From Christensenella timonensis (GTDB taxonomy: Bacteria > Bacillota > Clostridia > Christensenellales > Christensenellaceae), in contig NZ_FLKP01000002.1 in NCBI RefSeq assembly GCF_900087015.1, positions 1,984,001 to 2,048,000 on the forward strand: DNA of 64,000 nucleotides. Reading direction: 5' to 3'. The position numbers and the translations under genes are program-made. This document shows, one piece after another, positions 22,130 through 32,315 of this stretch (position 1 is the stretch's first letter; each line of letters starts with the position of its first letter). The notes beneath the pieces were generated by a model. That model had not been told where the DNA came from and did no database searches. It saw only the letters and a list, made by a program, of their open reading frames with translations.

Positions 22130-23604
22130 AAACAGCAGAAATCACGGAATTTGTAGAAAGCTATAACGAACTTCCGGCAGCCGAGCGCAAAGAAGGCCTT
22201 GCCGAATTGCTGAAAAGCGGAGGGCTGCAGCGTGTATACGCACAGACAAAGGGCGGCAACGCGCGCGCCGCTTTGCGTATTTTGGCCGACCTCGGCGAAC
22301 GTGCCAAGGATGTCGCCCTTGCAAATATCGACGGGCTTTTGAAGCTGCTGCGGGACGCCGACCCAAAGGTGCGCATGCTCGCGGCACAGGTCATCGGCAA
22401 CACATGCGCGGCGGATTACCTTGACGAGCTCATCGAGGGCGTAATGCACGAACAGACCGTGTTTGCGCTTCCCTCCTACCTGCTCGCCATCGGGCGGGCC
22501 AAAAGCGACCGCGCCAAACGGTTTTTGGAATCCTACCAGCTGCGCAGCGATTTGGAAAAACACCGCGACGAAGAAAGCGCGGCTTTGAGCAAGGCGCTGG
22601 CAAATTTCGTGATGCGCACCAAGGCACGCGTACGCGTCCTTCCCTCGGACGTGATCGTGCTCGCGTCACCCAACTTAAACGTCACCTATTCCCAGTGCAA
22701 GGAAGCGGGCCTTTCCCCCCGCAAGTTCGGCAAATACATTGCCGTAACCTCCCTTGCCGATTTCTATGATATTTATAAATTGCGCGCCTACACGGACGCA
22801 TATATCTACCTCGGCTGTTCGCCTGTGGGCGAGCTGCCCGCGTTTCTTTCCCAGCGCGAGGCGGCGGTCATGCAGCGCACGGGCGTGACGGGCTACCGCC
22901 TTGAGGTACGCAGCGTAGCGCATGAGGTGCGCATCGATATCATCAAAAAGTGCGTGGCAGCCATGAAGCAGCTTATCAATACGCCTTCCTCCTATTCGGT
23001 GGAGATCATGATCGAGATCGATGGGGACAGCGCGCAGGTGTTCTTAAATCCCCTCACGGATAATCGCTTTTCTTACCGCAAAAAAGCGATCTCCGCAAGC
23101 ATCAACCCGGGCGTGGCGGCAAGCGTATGCGCATATGCCAGCGAGTTTTTCAACCCGGACGCACGCGTGCTCGACAACTTCTGCGGCAGCGGCACCATGC
23201 TTTATGAGCGCGGCTTTTACCCGCATCATTCCCTGACGGGGGCGGATATCAACATGACGGCCATCGAGGCTGCCAAGGAGAACAGCCGCTATGCGCATGT
23301 GCATCCGCAGTTCCACTACATCGACGCGTTGAAATTCACCGCCAAGAAATACGACGAGATCCTCGTCAATATGCCCTTTGGCCTGCGCGTGGGCAGTCAT
23401 TCGCACAACGAGCGTCTGTATAAAGCGTATTTCCGCATCCTGCCGGAAATACTGACGGAAAAGGGTATCGCCGTTTTATATACGCACGAAAAAAACCTTA
23501 CGGAAGGCCTGATCAAAAGCTGTAACAATTTTGAAATGCTGAAGCGCGCTACGTTCGACGCGGGCGGGCTTTACCCGGCGGTGTACGTGCTGCGCAAAAA
23601 ATAA
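22126..23604 (+). CDS. Predicted RNA guanine methyltransferase with HEAT-like N-terminus
   Basis: 492 residues. The first 150 residues look like helical repeats of HEAT type (ALRILADLGERAKDVALANIDGLLKLLRDADPKVRMLAAQVIGN). The C-terminal half is a UPF0020/TrmN-type SAM methyltransferase: PGVAASVCAYASEF, motif I LDNFCGSGTMLYE, motif II GADINMTAIEAA, and the catalytic motif IV NMPFG. That family makes N2-methylguanine in tRNA or rRNA. A classical THUMP domain is not obvious in the middle. Translation is coupled to the murG-like gene by an ATGA overlap. The RNA target is unknown. Confidence 0.82.
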   Translation: MKTAEITEFVESYNELPAAERKEGLAELLKSGGLQRVYAQTKGGNARAALRILADLGERAKDVALANIDGLLKLLRDADPKVRMLAAQVIGNTCAADYLDELIEGVMHEQTVFALPSYLLAIGRAKSDRAKRFLESYQLRSDLEKHRDEESAALSKALANFVMRTKARVRVLPSDVIVLASPNLNVTYSQCKEAGLSPRKFGKYIAVTSLADFYDIYKLRAYTDAYIYLGCSPVGELPAFLSQREAAVMQRTGVTGYRLEVRSVAHEVRIDIIKKCVAAMKQLINTPSSYSVEIMIEIDGDSAQVFLNPLTDNRFSYRKKAISASINPGVAASVCAYASEFFNPDARVLDNFCGSGTMLYERGFYPHHSLTGADINMTAIEAAKENSRYAHVHPQFHYIDALKFTAKKYDEILVNMPFGLRVGSHSHNERLYKAYFRILPEILTEKGIAVLYTHEKNLTEGLIKSCNNFEMLKRATFDAGGLYPAVYVLRKK

Positions 23605-23619
23605 AAATAAGCAGGCATC

Positions 23620-23652
23620 AAAAAAGGACAGGCGACTTGCCTGTCCTTTTAT
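23620..23652. terminator. Bidirectional terminator after the methyltransferase gene
   Basis: AAAAGGACAGG and CCTGTCCTTTT form a stem with an 7-nt loop between two converging genes. Confidence 0.85.
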
Positions 23653-23661
23653 TATCCCATG

Positions 23662-23865
23662 TTATTTGTTTTCGGGGTTTCCCTTCGTCATCTTGTTGTG
23701 CTGGTCGAAAAGGCCGATGACACAGAAGAAAATACCGATCGCACACAAAAAGCCCTGCGCAAAATCAATAAAACTGTTTTGCATCATGATAAACTGCCCT
23801 AAAATAATATTGATAGCAATCGCTAAAATCCCTACGATCAGGTATAAGTTCGGACGTATTTTCAT
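23662..23865 (-). CDS. Small two-helix membrane protein
   Basis: 67 residues with two hydrophobic segments (about 8-27 and 35-52), a short polar turn and a charged tail. An AAAGGCGG lies ahead of the ATG. It runs into the terminator shared with the methyltransferase gene. No family is recognised and no partner gene is adjacent. Confidence 0.6.
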   Translation of the reverse strand: MKIRPNLYLIVGILAIAINIILGQFIMMQNSFIDFAQGFLCAIGIFFCVIGLFDQHNKMTKGNPENK

Positions 23866-23967
23866 CTCCGTGCCGCCTTTTTCATGTTAGTATGTTCATT
23901 ATATCACCACAAATTTTAAGATACAACCAGCTTTTTCGAGTTTTTATACAAATTTAACATTTGTATC

Positions 23968-24936
23968 TTAGAGCAGCCCTGCCCGGAATCCGCACGCGGC
24001 GATCATTTCCCGGTCGCTTTGGAAGGCTGCGCCCGACGTGGTGAGCATATCGCCCGTGATGGCGGCATTCACGCCCGCCTCCAGCATCTCCCTGCCGCCC
24101 GCGCGCAAGCGGTTCCTTCCCCCGGCAAGGCGGATCGCCGCATCCGGGAGCAGGAAGCGGAAAATTGCCGCGCTCCGCCGCAGCTCTTCCTGCGGCAATG
24201 CCGGCATGCCTCCAAGGGGCGTGCCTTTGATCGGGTTTAAGATGTTGAGCGGTACGGAACGCACTTCCAATCCGCGCAGCTCAATCGCGAGGTCAATGCG
24301 CTCGGCCATACCCTCGCCCATGCCGATGATCCCGCCGCTGCAAACAGCCAATCCTGCGTTTTTTGCGCGGCGTATCGTTTCCAGCTTATCGTCATAGGAA
24401 TGGGTGGTGCAGATTTTCCCAAAAAAGCCGCGCGACGTTTCCAGGTTGTTGTGGTAGCGCTCCACCCCGGCCTCTTTTAACATCGCGAATTCCTGTTCGT
24501 CCAGCAGGCCGTGCGACGCGCACAGGCGAAGCTGCGGGCACGCCCTTTTGAGCGCGCGGTAGGTTTCGCACAGCGCCGTGACCTCTTCCCGCGTCAGCTT
24601 CCTGCCGGAGGTCACGATGGAAAAACGCTGTGCGCCGCCCGCAAGGCTCCTCTGCGCGGCGGTGACGATCTCCTCCCTACTGAGCAGGCCGTAAAATTCC
24701 GTCGCTGTTTCATAATGCGCAGACTGCGCGCAATACCTGCAGTCCTCCGGGCACCTCCCACTTTTCCCGTTGACGATGGAGCACAGGTCAAAGGTATCGC
24801 CGCAGCGTTCCTTGCGTATCCGGCTGGCGGCGGCGCAAAGGCTGCTTGTATCCTCCCGCGCCAGCAAAACCGCCTCTTTTTTGGTGACCGCCTGTCCTGC
24901 GATCGCCTTATGCGCCATGCTTTCCACAAAGCCCAT
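23968..24936 (-). CDS. bioB: Biotin synthase
   Basis: 322 residues. It is a radical SAM enzyme that inserts sulphur into dethiobiotin. The cluster motif GRCPEDCRYCAQS (C62, C66, C69) and the BioB-specific YHNNLETS, GGIIGMGE and NILNPIKGTPL are present. The ATG overlaps the bioY stop (TGATG), which sets the start. A longer frame continuing to 25458 is an artefact of reading through bioY in another frame. No bioA, bioD or bioF is in the window, so the organism may use imported dethiobiotin or encode the rest elsewhere. Confidence 0.95.
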   Translation of the reverse strand: MGFVESMAHKAIAGQAVTKKEAVLLAREDTSSLCAAASRIRKERCGDTFDLCSIVNGKSGRCPEDCRYCAQSAHYETATEFYGLLSREEIVTAAQRSLAGGAQRFSIVTSGRKLTREEVTALCETYRALKRACPQLRLCASHGLLDEQEFAMLKEAGVERYHNNLETSRGFFGKICTTHSYDDKLETIRRAKNAGLAVCSGGIIGMGEGMAERIDLAIELRGLEVRSVPLNILNPIKGTPLGGMPALPQEELRRSAAIFRFLLPDAAIRLAGGRNRLRAGGREMLEAGVNAAITGDMLTTSGAAFQSDREMIAACGFRAGLL

Positions 24937-25505
24937 CAGGCCGCCCCCTTTTTGAGCACGGGAAGCAGCCGCTTGGCCAGCCACGAAGCGAGCAGGCAGC
25001 GCAGGACATCCGCGGGCAGCACCATGATGATGCACGACCAGACCGCGGCCCATACGCCGATGGGTGTCTGCATGACGTAGTTCATGATGAGATAGAAATA
25101 AACGACGCCGATCAGGTATACGGGAACCATGGCGAGCATTCCCGTCAGGAACAGTTTCCCTACCGTCAGCTTTTTGAGTTTTCGTACGCGCCAGCCCGCG
25201 ATCAGCGCGCATACCGCAAAACCGATCAAAAAGCCAAACGTCGGCTTTAATACATACATCACGCCGCCGCCCTCCGTGAAAATGGGCAGCCCCACCAGGC
25301 CGAGCGCGATATACACCAGCATGGAGATGCTGCCGTATTTCGGCCCCAGTAAAAAACCTGCCAGCAGGACAAAAAATCCCTGGAAGGTAATGGGCACATA
25401 GGGAATGGGAATACGGATGAACGCGCCGATGGCGATGAGTGCGGCAAACAGCGCGCACAGGATGATGTCCCTCGTCGCCGCCTGTTTTTTGGGTATTGTT
25501 TCCAT
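24936..25505 (-). CDS. bioY: Biotin ECF transporter S component
   Basis: 189 residues, six hydrophobic segments, with the BioY features VPITFQGFFVLLAGFLLGPKYG and an internal PTFGFLIGF. It binds biotin at the membrane and works alone or with the shared energy-coupling module (not in this window). It is the first gene of the bioY-bioB pair. A biotin-operator-like sequence lies about 60 bases upstream. Confidence 0.93.
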   Translation of the reverse strand: METIPKKQAATRDIILCALFAALIAIGAFIRIPIPYVPITFQGFFVLLAGFLLGPKYGSISMLVYIALGLVGLPIFTEGGGVMYVLKPTFGFLIGFAVCALIAGWRVRKLKKLTVGKLFLTGMLAMVPVYLIGVVYFYLIMNYVMQTPIGVWAAVWSCIIMVLPADVLRCLLASWLAKRLLPVLKKGAA

Positions 25506-25562
25506 TGCTTGTTTTCCCCCGTCATTTGTGGATACGAACCCCAGTATAGCACAGTATAATTT

Positions 25563-25598
25563 AATTGTAAACCAAAATATTTATTGCAGTATACAATA
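25563..25598. promoter_or_regulatory. Putative BirA (biotin) operator of bioYB
   Basis: AATTGTAAACC and, after 15 bases, AGTATACAATA resemble the two half-sites of the Firmicute biotin operator. The left half matches well and the right half less so. It lies between the divergent bioY and hicA genes. Confidence 0.5.
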
Positions 25599-25687
25599 TG
25601 CCCTTTGCCGGCAAACCCACCTCTCCGCGTCGACATTTACATTTTTTGAAAACGTGGTATACTGGGAGCAGGCCAGGGGAACGATTC

Positions 25688-25885
25688 ATGAAAGTAAGCG
25701 AGCTCACCAAACTTCTTTTGAAAAACGGTATCACATTAAAGCGCGAGGGCGGACGGCACGACCTATATTACAGCCCGCTGACGCGCAATACGTTTCCCGT
25801 GTCCCGCCACCGCACCGAAGAGATGCCCGCAGGAACCCTCGCGGCGATCCTCAGGCAGGCGGGCCTAAAACAGGAGGTGTCCTGA
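25688..25885 (+). CDS. hicA: HicA-type mRNA interferase toxin
   Basis: 65 residues, typical for HicA. LTKLLLKNGITLKREGGRHDLYYSP contains the double-stranded-RNA-binding fold and the catalytic histidine in GGRHDLYY, and EEMPAGTLAAILRQAGL is the conserved C-terminal helix. The ATG at 25688 follows AGGGGAACG; the frame upstream of it is open but without family similarity. The HicA stop overlaps the hicB start, the usual toxin-first order. Confidence 0.9.
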   Translation: MKVSELTKLLLKNGITLKREGGRHDLYYSPLTRNTFPVSRHRTEEMPAGTLAAILRQAGLKQEVS

Positions 25886-26199
25886 TGGCAACCTATCAAT
25901 ACCCGGCTGTTTTAAAGCAAGAGGCGGACGGTCTTTATGCCGTCTGTTTTCCCGACATCGAGAGCTGCGTCTCCTGCGGCGCTACGCTTGCGCAGGCACT
26001 GGAGATGGCGGAGGACGCGCTGTCCCTCATTTTATATGATATGGAACAGGAAGGCGCGCCGATCCCCGACCCTACCCCCATAGAAAATGTCCTCTGCGAT
26101 GGTTTTTGCATACGCATCGTCCCCATTTGTGTGGATACGGACGAATATGAAAGGCAGTATTGCCGCTGCAGGGACACGCACGAAGGAGGAAATGAATGA
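25885..26199 (+). CDS. hicB: HicB-type antitoxin
   Basis: 104 residues. YPAVLKQEADGLYAVCFPDIESCVSCGATLAQALEMAEDALSL is the HicB N-terminal domain that masks HicA. The C-terminal 40 residues (Cys-rich, acidic) show no clear helix-turn-helix or ribbon-helix-helix, so self-regulation by DNA binding is uncertain. AGGAGGTG lies just ahead of the ATG, a strong site that favours antitoxin over toxin. Converges with the nitroreductase gene 8 bases away. Confidence 0.88.
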   Translation: MATYQYPAVLKQEADGLYAVCFPDIESCVSCGATLAQALEMAEDALSLILYDMEQEGAPIPDPTPIENVLCDGFCIRIVPICVDTDEYERQYCRCRDTHEGGNE

Positions 26200-26207
26200 A
26201 GAAGAAT

Positions 26208-26993
26208 TTAGTGCTGGCAGCGGACGTTTGCGCTCTCGCGCTGCGCCGTGCGGCGATAGTTGATATCCGGATAGCCGAGCACCAGCGTGGTCACGGCCTT
26301 TTGTTTACGGCCCAGGCCCAGCGTCCTGCGCAGCTTGCCGGAAACATTTACCGCTATCGTAAAAAGCCCGCTGTAGAGCACGCCCAAGCCGTTTGCCTCG
26401 GCCATCAGCGCCATATTGGCTGCGGCCAGCGCGCCGTTGACCTTCGTTTTTGATACGATCACAATGGCTGCCGGCGCTTTTTTAAAGAAAAAATGATCGT
26501 CTATGGCGATATCCCTCCTGTCCCTTGCTTCTTTGCTGAAAAGGGAGGCGACCGGCAGCAAACGCCTGAAAAGCCCGACTGCCATTTTCTCCGCCTTTTC
26601 TCTTCCATCTTTGAGCACAAGGTACGAAACATCCTGCGCATTGACTGCGCTGGGTGTAAACCGCCCCGCCTCGATGATCTGCCGGATCACTTCATCCGGG
26701 ATATCCTCCTGCTTGAAGCGGCGGATGCTCCGTCTCGTCTTGATCGCTGCCAGGAGCTCTTTTGGTGAAAGTATCGTTTGCTTTGCAAATTCCTCCGGCG
26801 GTTCGTCAAAGCCGCTTATGGATACTGCGGCTTTGGGACAAACCGCGACGCAGTGCCCGCACATGAGGCAGTCCTGTTTCCTGACAAGGGCTTTTGCGTT
26901 CGTTATTTCTATATTATCTGCCGGGCAATCCTGTTTGCACAGCCCGCACCCGATGCATTTTCCTGTATCTATGGTAATCGTATGTTGACGCAT
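26208..26993 (-). CDS. Ferredoxin-nitroreductase fusion
   Basis: 261 residues. Two [4Fe-4S] ferredoxin motifs (C13-C23, C42-C52) lead into a nitroreductase-type FMN domain (AIKTRRSIRRFKQEDIP, AGRFTPSAVNAQDVSYLVL, AANMALMAEANGLG). Such fusions take electrons from ferredoxin to reduce flavin-bound substrates; the true substrate is usually unknown. It lies 10 bases downstream of the uvrA stop-side on the same strand order (uvrA ends 27004 and this begins 26993), with its own purines ahead, so it might ride on the uvr transcript. Confidence 0.9.
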   Translation of the reverse strand: MRQHTITIDTGKCIGCGLCKQDCPADNIEITNAKALVRKQDCLMCGHCVAVCPKAAVSISGFDEPPEEFAKQTILSPKELLAAIKTRRSIRRFKQEDIPDEVIRQIIEAGRFTPSAVNAQDVSYLVLKDGREKAEKMAVGLFRRLLPVASLFSKEARDRRDIAIDDHFFFKKAPAAIVIVSKTKVNGALAAANMALMAEANGLGVLYSGLFTIAVNVSGKLRRTLGLGRKQKAVTTLVLGYPDINYRRTAQRESANVRCQH

Positions 26994-27003
26994 GGCCGTT
27001 CCC

Positions 27004-29865
27004 CTATTTCTTCTTTTTCGGCTGCAAATAGTGCTCGGGTGTGGCGTTGTCGAAAATACGCTTCAGGTACTGCCCCGTATAGCTCTTTTTATTGGCCGCG
27101 ACCTCTTTGGGCGTGCCCTTGGCGATCACCGTGCCGCCCTTGTCTCCCCCGTCCGGCCCCATGTCGATGATGTAGTCCGCGCTTTTGACCACGTCGAGGT
27201 TATGCTCGATGACCACCACCGTGTTTCCCTTGTCCGCCAGGCGGTTTAAGACCTTGACCAGTTTTTTGACGTCGTCCATGTGCAGGCCCGTCGTCGGCTC
27301 GTCGAGGATGAACAGCGTATTGCCCGTCTGTTTTTTGGAAAGGTGCGTCGCCAGCTTGACGCGCTGCGCCTCGCCGCCCGACAGCGTCGTCGAGGGCTGC
27401 CCCAGCTTGATATACGAAAGGCCCACGTCCATCAGCACCTTGAGCTTGCTTTCGATGCGCGGGATGTTCTCAAAGAACTTGTACGCTTCTTCCACCGTCA
27501 TGTCCAGCACTTCAAAGATGTTCTTGCCCTTATAGCGCACCTCCAGCGTCTCACGGTTGTATCGCTGTCCCTTGCACACCTCGCACGGCACGTATACGTC
27601 CGGCAAAAAGTGCATCTCGATCTTGATGATGCCGTCGCCGCGGCACGCCTCGCAGCGCCCGCCCTTTACATTGAAGGAAAAACGGCCCTTCTGGTAGCCG
27701 CGCGCCTTCGCGTCCTGCGTCATGGCAAAAAGATCGCGGATCATGTCGAACATTCCCGTATACGTCGCCGGATTGGAACGCGGCGTGCGCCCGATGGGAG
27801 ACTGGTCGATGTCCACGACCTTGTCCACATATTCCAGCCCCTCGATGGCCTTATGCTTTCCCGGCCTGTCCTTGGAATGGTAAAACCGCTGCATGGAGGC
27901 TTTTTTCAGGATGTGGTTGACAAGCGTGCTCTTGCCGCTTCCCGATACGCCCGTCACCGCCGTGATCACGCCCGTAGGAAAAGCCACGTCGATGTTACGC
28001 AAATTATTCTCCTGCGCCCCCCTGACGGTGATCCACTGCTTGGGCTTTCGCACCTTTGCGGGAATGCGGATGAGCTTGGCGCCCGACAGGTACTGGCCGG
28101 TGATGCTCTTCTTGTTTTCCATGATCTCCCTGGGCGTACCCTTGGCGACGACCTTGCCGCCGTGCGCGCCCGCGCCCGGCCCGATGTCTACGATGTAATC
28201 CGCGTTGAGCATCGTTTCCTCGTCATGCTCGACTACGATCAGCGTATTTCCGAGGTCGCGCAGCCCTTTGAGGGTCGTGAGCAGCTTATCGTTATCTTTC
28301 TGGTGCAGCCCAATGCTCGGCTCGTCCAGAATGTAAAGCACGCCCATCAGCCCGCTGCCGATCTGCGTCGCCAGGCGAATACGCTGCGCTTCGCCGCCTG
28401 AGAGCGTCCCTGCCGCGCGCGACAGCGTCAGGTAGTCAAGGCCCACGTTGATCAAAAAGTCGAAGCGCGCGTTTAATTCCTTCATCACGCGCTCGGCGAT
28501 CATTTTCTGTTTGTTATCCAGCTTTACGTTATTCACATATTCGCGCGCCGCGCGGATGGACAGTTCCGAAAGCTCCGCAATGTTCTTGTCCCCGATTTTA
28601 ACGGCAAGCGTTTCCGGCTTGTAACGCTGCCCGTGGCACACGGGGCACGGCGTTTCCACCATGTAGCTTTCGATCTCGCCTTTCATGTATTCGGACGTTG
28701 TCTCCTGGTAACGGCGCTCCAAATTGGGCACGATGCCCTCGAAGGCTGCGTTGTAATAGCCCGCGCCGCCCATACCGTCGTATTCCACGCGCAGCTTTTC
28801 CCCATCCGTACCGTATAAAAGCGCGTGCTTCACTTCATCGGACAAGTCCTCATACGGCGTATCCATATCGAAGTTGTAACGCTTCATCATCGCATCGAGG
28901 TAGTTTTTGGCGATGGTGCCCACTGCGCCGAAATTCCAGCCCGACGCCTTGACCGCGCCCTCGCGCAGCGTCTTGGTCTTGTCCGGTACGATGAGGTCAG
29001 GGTCTATTTTCAGCAGCATGCCCAGCCCCGTACACTGCGGGCAGGCGCCGAACGGGCTGTTGAAGGAAAACATGCGCGGGGTCAGCTCCTCGATGCTCAC
29101 GCCGCAGTCCGCACAGGCAAAATTCTCGTTCATCAGCTTTTCTTCGCCTGTCTCCATATTTTTGACGATCACCAGCCCGCCCGCCATGTGCAGCGCCGTT
29201 TCGATGGAATCCGTCACGCGCTTGGCGCTGCCTTCTTTGATGATGATACGGTCGATCACTGCGGCGATCGTGTGCTTTTTCTGTTTTTCGAGCTTGATCT
29301 CCTCGTCCAGCTCACGCGTCTGCCCGTCCACAACGGCACGTGTAAAGCCTTCCTTGGCTAAATCTTCCAGTACCTTCTTGTGCTCGCCCTTTTTCGCGCG
29401 GATCACGGGCGCGAGGATCATCAGCTTTGTCCCCTCCGGGTTTTTCATGACCTGGTCGACCATCTGGTCGACCGTCTGGCGCGATATCTTTTTGCCGCAC
29501 TTGGTGCAGTATACCTCGCCTGCCCTCGCGTATAAAAGCCGCAGGTAGTCGTGTATCTCCGTCACCGTACCCACCGTGGAACGCGGGTTGCGGGCGGTCG
29601 TTTTCTGGTCGATGGAGATCGCGGGAGAAAGGCCGTCGATCTGGTCTACCTCCGGTTTTTCCATCTGTCCCAAAAACTGCCGCGCATACGACGACAAGGA
29701 TTCCACATACCGCCGCTGTCCCTCGGCGTAGATGGTGTCGAACGCCAGCGACGATTTTCCGCTGCCCGAAAGCCCGGTGATCACGATGAATTTGTCGCGC
29801 GGGAGCGAGATATCTATGTTCTTTAAGTTATGCTCGCGCGCACCCTTGATGTGTAAGTAATCCAT
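27004..29865 (-). CDS. uvrA: Excinuclease ABC subunit A
   Basis: 953 residues, full length. Two ABC ATPase halves with Walker [11 protein letters not shown] and [10 protein letters not shown] and signatures [12 protein letters not shown] and [12 protein letters not shown]. Zinc motifs CADCGVS...CPQC and CEACRGDG...CEVCKGQR are present. It recognises helix-distorting DNA lesions and loads UvrB. It follows uvrB by 24 bases, the common Gram-positive uvrBA order. Confidence 0.98.
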   Translation of the reverse strand: MDYLHIKGAREHNLKNIDISLPRDKFIVITGLSGSGKSSLAFDTIYAEGQRRYVESLSSYARQFLGQMEKPEVDQIDGLSPAISIDQKTTARNPRSTVGTVTEIHDYLRLLYARAGEVYCTKCGKKISRQTVDQMVDQVMKNPEGTKLMILAPVIRAKKGEHKKVLEDLAKEGFTRAVVDGQTRELDEEIKLEKQKKHTIAAVIDRIIIKEGSAKRVTDSIETALHMAGGLVIVKNMETGEEKLMNENFACADCGVSIEELTPRMFSFNSPFGACPQCTGLGMLLKIDPDLIVPDKTKTLREGAVKASGWNFGAVGTIAKNYLDAMMKRYNFDMDTPYEDLSDEVKHALLYGTDGEKLRVEYDGMGGAGYYNAAFEGIVPNLERRYQETTSEYMKGEIESYMVETPCPVCHGQRYKPETLAVKIGDKNIAELSELSIRAAREYVNNVKLDNKQKMIAERVMKELNARFDFLINVGLDYLTLSRAAGTLSGGEAQRIRLATQIGSGLMGVLYILDEPSIGLHQKDNDKLLTTLKGLRDLGNTLIVVEHDEETMLNADYIVDIGPGAGAHGGKVVAKGTPREIMENKKSITGQYLSGAKLIRIPAKVRKPKQWITVRGAQENNLRNIDVAFPTGVITAVTGVSGSGKSTLVNHILKKASMQRFYHSKDRPGKHKAIEGLEYVDKVVDIDQSPIGRTPRSNPATYTGMFDMIRDLFAMTQDAKARGYQKGRFSFNVKGGRCEACRGDGIIKIEMHFLPDVYVPCEVCKGQRYNRETLEVRYKGKNIFEVLDMTVEEAYKFFENIPRIESKLKVLMDVGLSYIKLGQPSTTLSGGEAQRVKLATHLSKKQTGNTLFILDEPTTGLHMDDVKKLVKVLNRLADKGNTVVVIEHNLDVVKSADYIIDMGPDGGDKGGTVIAKGTPKEVAANKKSYTGQYLKRIFDNATPEHYLQPKKKK

Positions 29866-29889
29866 ACCTTCTCCTCTTGTATATAGAAA

Positions 29890-31854
29890 TTATTTTTTCT
29901 TCTTTTGCAGTTCCTCGATCATGTCGCGCAGCTTGGCGGCGACCTCGAACTCCAGCTCCGCGGCGGCCTGCTTCATCTGCTGCGTCAGGATATCGATACG
30001 CATATTGCGCTCTTCCCGCGAGAGGTTTTTAAGCGTATCCTCCTCGTCCGCCTTCTGCGAGATGGCGAGCGCGTCGCTCACCTCTTTTGAGATGGACGTC
30101 GGCGTAATGCCGTTCTTTTCGTTATATTCTTTCTGCAACGCGCGGCGGCGCTCCGTCTCGCTTACCGCCGCCTTGATGGAACGCGTGATGGTGTCCGCAT
30201 ACAGGATCACGCGGCCCTGCGCGTTACGCGCTGCGCGCCCGATGGTCTGTATGAGCGACGTTTCGTTGCGCAAAAAGCCTTCCTTGTCCGCGTCGAGGAT
30301 AGCGACCAGCTCGATCTCCGGGATGTCCAGCCCCTCGCGCAGCAGGTTGATGCCCACCAGCACGTCGAATTCCCCTAATCGCAGCCCGCGCACGATCTCG
30401 ATGCGCTCCAACGTATCGATATCCGAATGCATATACTTCACGCGAATACCCATTTCCGTATAGTATTCCGTCAGCCGCTCCGCCAGCCGCTTGGTGAGCG
30501 TCGTCACCAGCACGCGCCTGCCCCGCCCGGCGACCTCGCCGATCTCGCCTAACAGGTCGTCCAGCTGCCCCTGCGTTTTGCGTATCTCGATCGCAGGATC
30601 GAGTAGCCCTGTCGGGCGGACGATCTGCTCCACCACTTTTCCGTCCGCCAGATCCCGTTCATACTCCGCGGGCGTCGCCGAAACGTATATCGCCTGGTTT
30701 ACCCGCGCGTTGAATTCGCTGAATTGCAGCGGGCGGTTGTCAAACGCGGACGGCAGGCGGAAGCCGTAATCCACCAGCATCTGCTTGCGGGCGCGGTCTC
30801 CGTTGTACATGGCGCGCACCTGCGGCAGCGTTACATGCGATTCGTCCACGAACAACAGGTAATCGTCCGGGAAATAATCCATCAGCGTATATGGCGGCTC
30901 GCCCGGCCTGCGGCCGTCAAAGTAGCGCGAATAGTTTTCGATGCCCGAGCAATACCCCAGCTCCTTCAGCATCTCCATGTCGTACATGGTACGTTGGGCA
31001 ATGCGCTCCGCTTCCAGCAGCTTGCCCTTTTGCTTGAACATCTCGACCTGCGCGAGCATGTCCTTTTTGATGTCCGGGATGTGCGCAAGCACCTTTTCAT
31101 GCTCCATCGCGTAATGCGACGCGGGAAAGATGATGACGTATTTTTCTTTGGTGAGCTTCCTTCCCGTGAGCGCGTCGATCTCCGAGATTTGCTCGATCTC
31201 GTCGCCGAAATAATCCACGCGCACCGCCCGCTCGCTCGTCCCCATGGGGAAAATTTCCACCACCTCGCCGCGTACGCGGAACGTGCCGCGCGACATATCG
31301 ATATCGTTTCTCATATAATTGATGGACACCAGCTTTTCCAGCAATGCTTCGCGCGGGTATTCCATGCCCTCCCGCAGCGCTACCGCGAGGTTCCCGTAGT
31401 CCTCCGGCGCGCCGATGGAATAGATGCACGATACGCTCGCGATCACGATCACGTCCTTACGCTCCAAAAGCGCGGACGTTGCCGAATGGCGCATTTTGTC
31501 GATCTCGTCGTTGACGCTCGAATCCTTTTCGATATACAGGTCGCGCCCGGGCACATAGGCTTCCGGCTGGTAATAATCATAATACGAAACAAAAAATTCC
31601 ACCGCATTGTTGGGGAAGAATTCCCGGAACTCGCTCGCGAGCTGCGCCGCGAGCGTCTTGTTGTGCGCCAAAATGAGCGCGGGCCGCTGCGTACGCGCGA
31701 TCACGTTGGCCATAGTAAACGTTTTCCCGCTGCCCGTAACGCCCAAAAGCACCTGCGCGCGCTTTTTGTCTTCTATCCCGCGCACCAGCTCGTCGATCGC
31801 CTTTGGCTGGTCTCCGGCGGGCGCGTATTTGGAATGCAATTCAAAACGCTTCAT
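29890..31854 (-). CDS. uvrB: Excinuclease ABC subunit B
   Basis: 654 residues, full length. Helicase motifs: Walker [15 protein letters not shown] box [10 protein letters not shown], motif [11 protein letters not shown]; the damage-probing hairpin [12 protein letters not shown]; and a C-terminal UVR domain that contacts UvrC. GGAGAG lies ahead of the ATG. The upstream region has TATAAT and a short palindrome TTGATT-A-AATCAA (31913-31925) but no clear GAAC-N4-GTTC LexA box, so SOS control is not evident. Confidence 0.98.
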   Translation of the reverse strand: MKRFELHSKYAPAGDQPKAIDELVRGIEDKKRAQVLLGVTGSGKTFTMANVIARTQRPALILAHNKTLAAQLASEFREFFPNNAVEFFVSYYDYYQPEAYVPGRDLYIEKDSSVNDEIDKMRHSATSALLERKDVIVIASVSCIYSIGAPEDYGNLAVALREGMEYPREALLEKLVSINYMRNDIDMSRGTFRVRGEVVEIFPMGTSERAVRVDYFGDEIEQISEIDALTGRKLTKEKYVIIFPASHYAMEHEKVLAHIPDIKKDMLAQVEMFKQKGKLLEAERIAQRTMYDMEMLKELGYCSGIENYSRYFDGRRPGEPPYTLMDYFPDDYLLFVDESHVTLPQVRAMYNGDRARKQMLVDYGFRLPSAFDNRPLQFSEFNARVNQAIYVSATPAEYERDLADGKVVEQIVRPTGLLDPAIEIRKTQGQLDDLLGEIGEVAGRGRRVLVTTLTKRLAERLTEYYTEMGIRVKYMHSDIDTLERIEIVRGLRLGEFDVLVGINLLREGLDIPEIELVAILDADKEGFLRNETSLIQTIGRAARNAQGRVILYADTITRSIKAAVSETERRRALQKEYNEKNGITPTSISKEVSDALAISQKADEEDTLKNLSREERNMRIDILTQQMKQAAAELEFEVAAKLRDMIEELQKKKK

Positions 31855-31941
31855 GTTCTCTCCTATCCCTAAAAAATCAGTATCTTTTATTATACCATAT
31901 TTTAAACCAAAATTGATTAAATCAACGAGCTTTCGCCAAAT

Positions 31942-31970
31942 AAAAAAAGGCGCCGTGAAAGGTGCCTTTT
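31942..31970 (-). terminator. Terminator of the small gene at 32013
   Basis: AAAAGGCACC/GGCGCCTTTTTTT arms with one G-T pair, followed by T7 on the minus strand. Confidence 0.75.
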
Positions 31971-32012
31971 CCGCTATGTATGGCGGGCATCGCCCTTGTT
32001 ACCCGTTCTCTT

Positions 32013-32273
32013 TCATGCGCGCACGTTTACCTTGCCGATCTTTTCCAGCAGGGTTTTTCGCGCCTGCGTCCCGTCCTGCGCCGATATCCTTTCCCCTGCG
32101 ATATAATAAGCGGCTTCCTCCCATTCGCGTACGCTGTATTCCTCCGGGTCGATCCGTTTCAGCGCGTCCGCAACAAGAGGATATACCTTGGGGTTCCTCA
32201 ATTCTGACAAATAAGCACAATCCGCCTGCCTCGCGAGCACATCCAGCAGGTCTTCTTTTTTATGTCCGTCCAT
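32013..32273 (-). CDS. Small acidic helical protein of unknown function
   Basis: 86 residues from the ATG at 32273, preceded closely by AAGGG. The frame continues upstream but there it runs through the terminal-inverted-repeat element, so the short form is preferred. The sequence (LLDVLARQADCAYLSELRNPKVYPLVADALKRIDPEEYSVREWEEAAYYIAGE) is split by no known motif; it looks all-helical. It has its own terminator and no partner. Confidence 0.6.
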   Translation of the reverse strand: MDGHKKEDLLDVLARQADCAYLSELRNPKVYPLVADALKRIDPEEYSVREWEEAAYYIAGERISAQDGTQARKTLLEKIGKVNVRA

Positions 32274-32315
32274 AGCCCTTGCCACCCTGTCCGCGCAAAC
32301 CCGCCCCCCGGTCAG

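Noticed and set aside
24937-25458. Upstream extension of BioB to 25458
   Set aside because: It is bioY read in another frame; the bioY stop/bioB start overlap TGATG fixes the true start.
25405-25687. Upstream extensions of the HicA and HicB frames
   Set aside because: They run into the bioY promoter region and carry no family similarity; ATG codons with good ribosome sites exist downstream.
31855-31941. LexA box upstream of uvrB
   Set aside because: No GAAC-N4-GTTC is present; only the unrelated palindrome TTGATT-A-AATCAA at 31913-31925.
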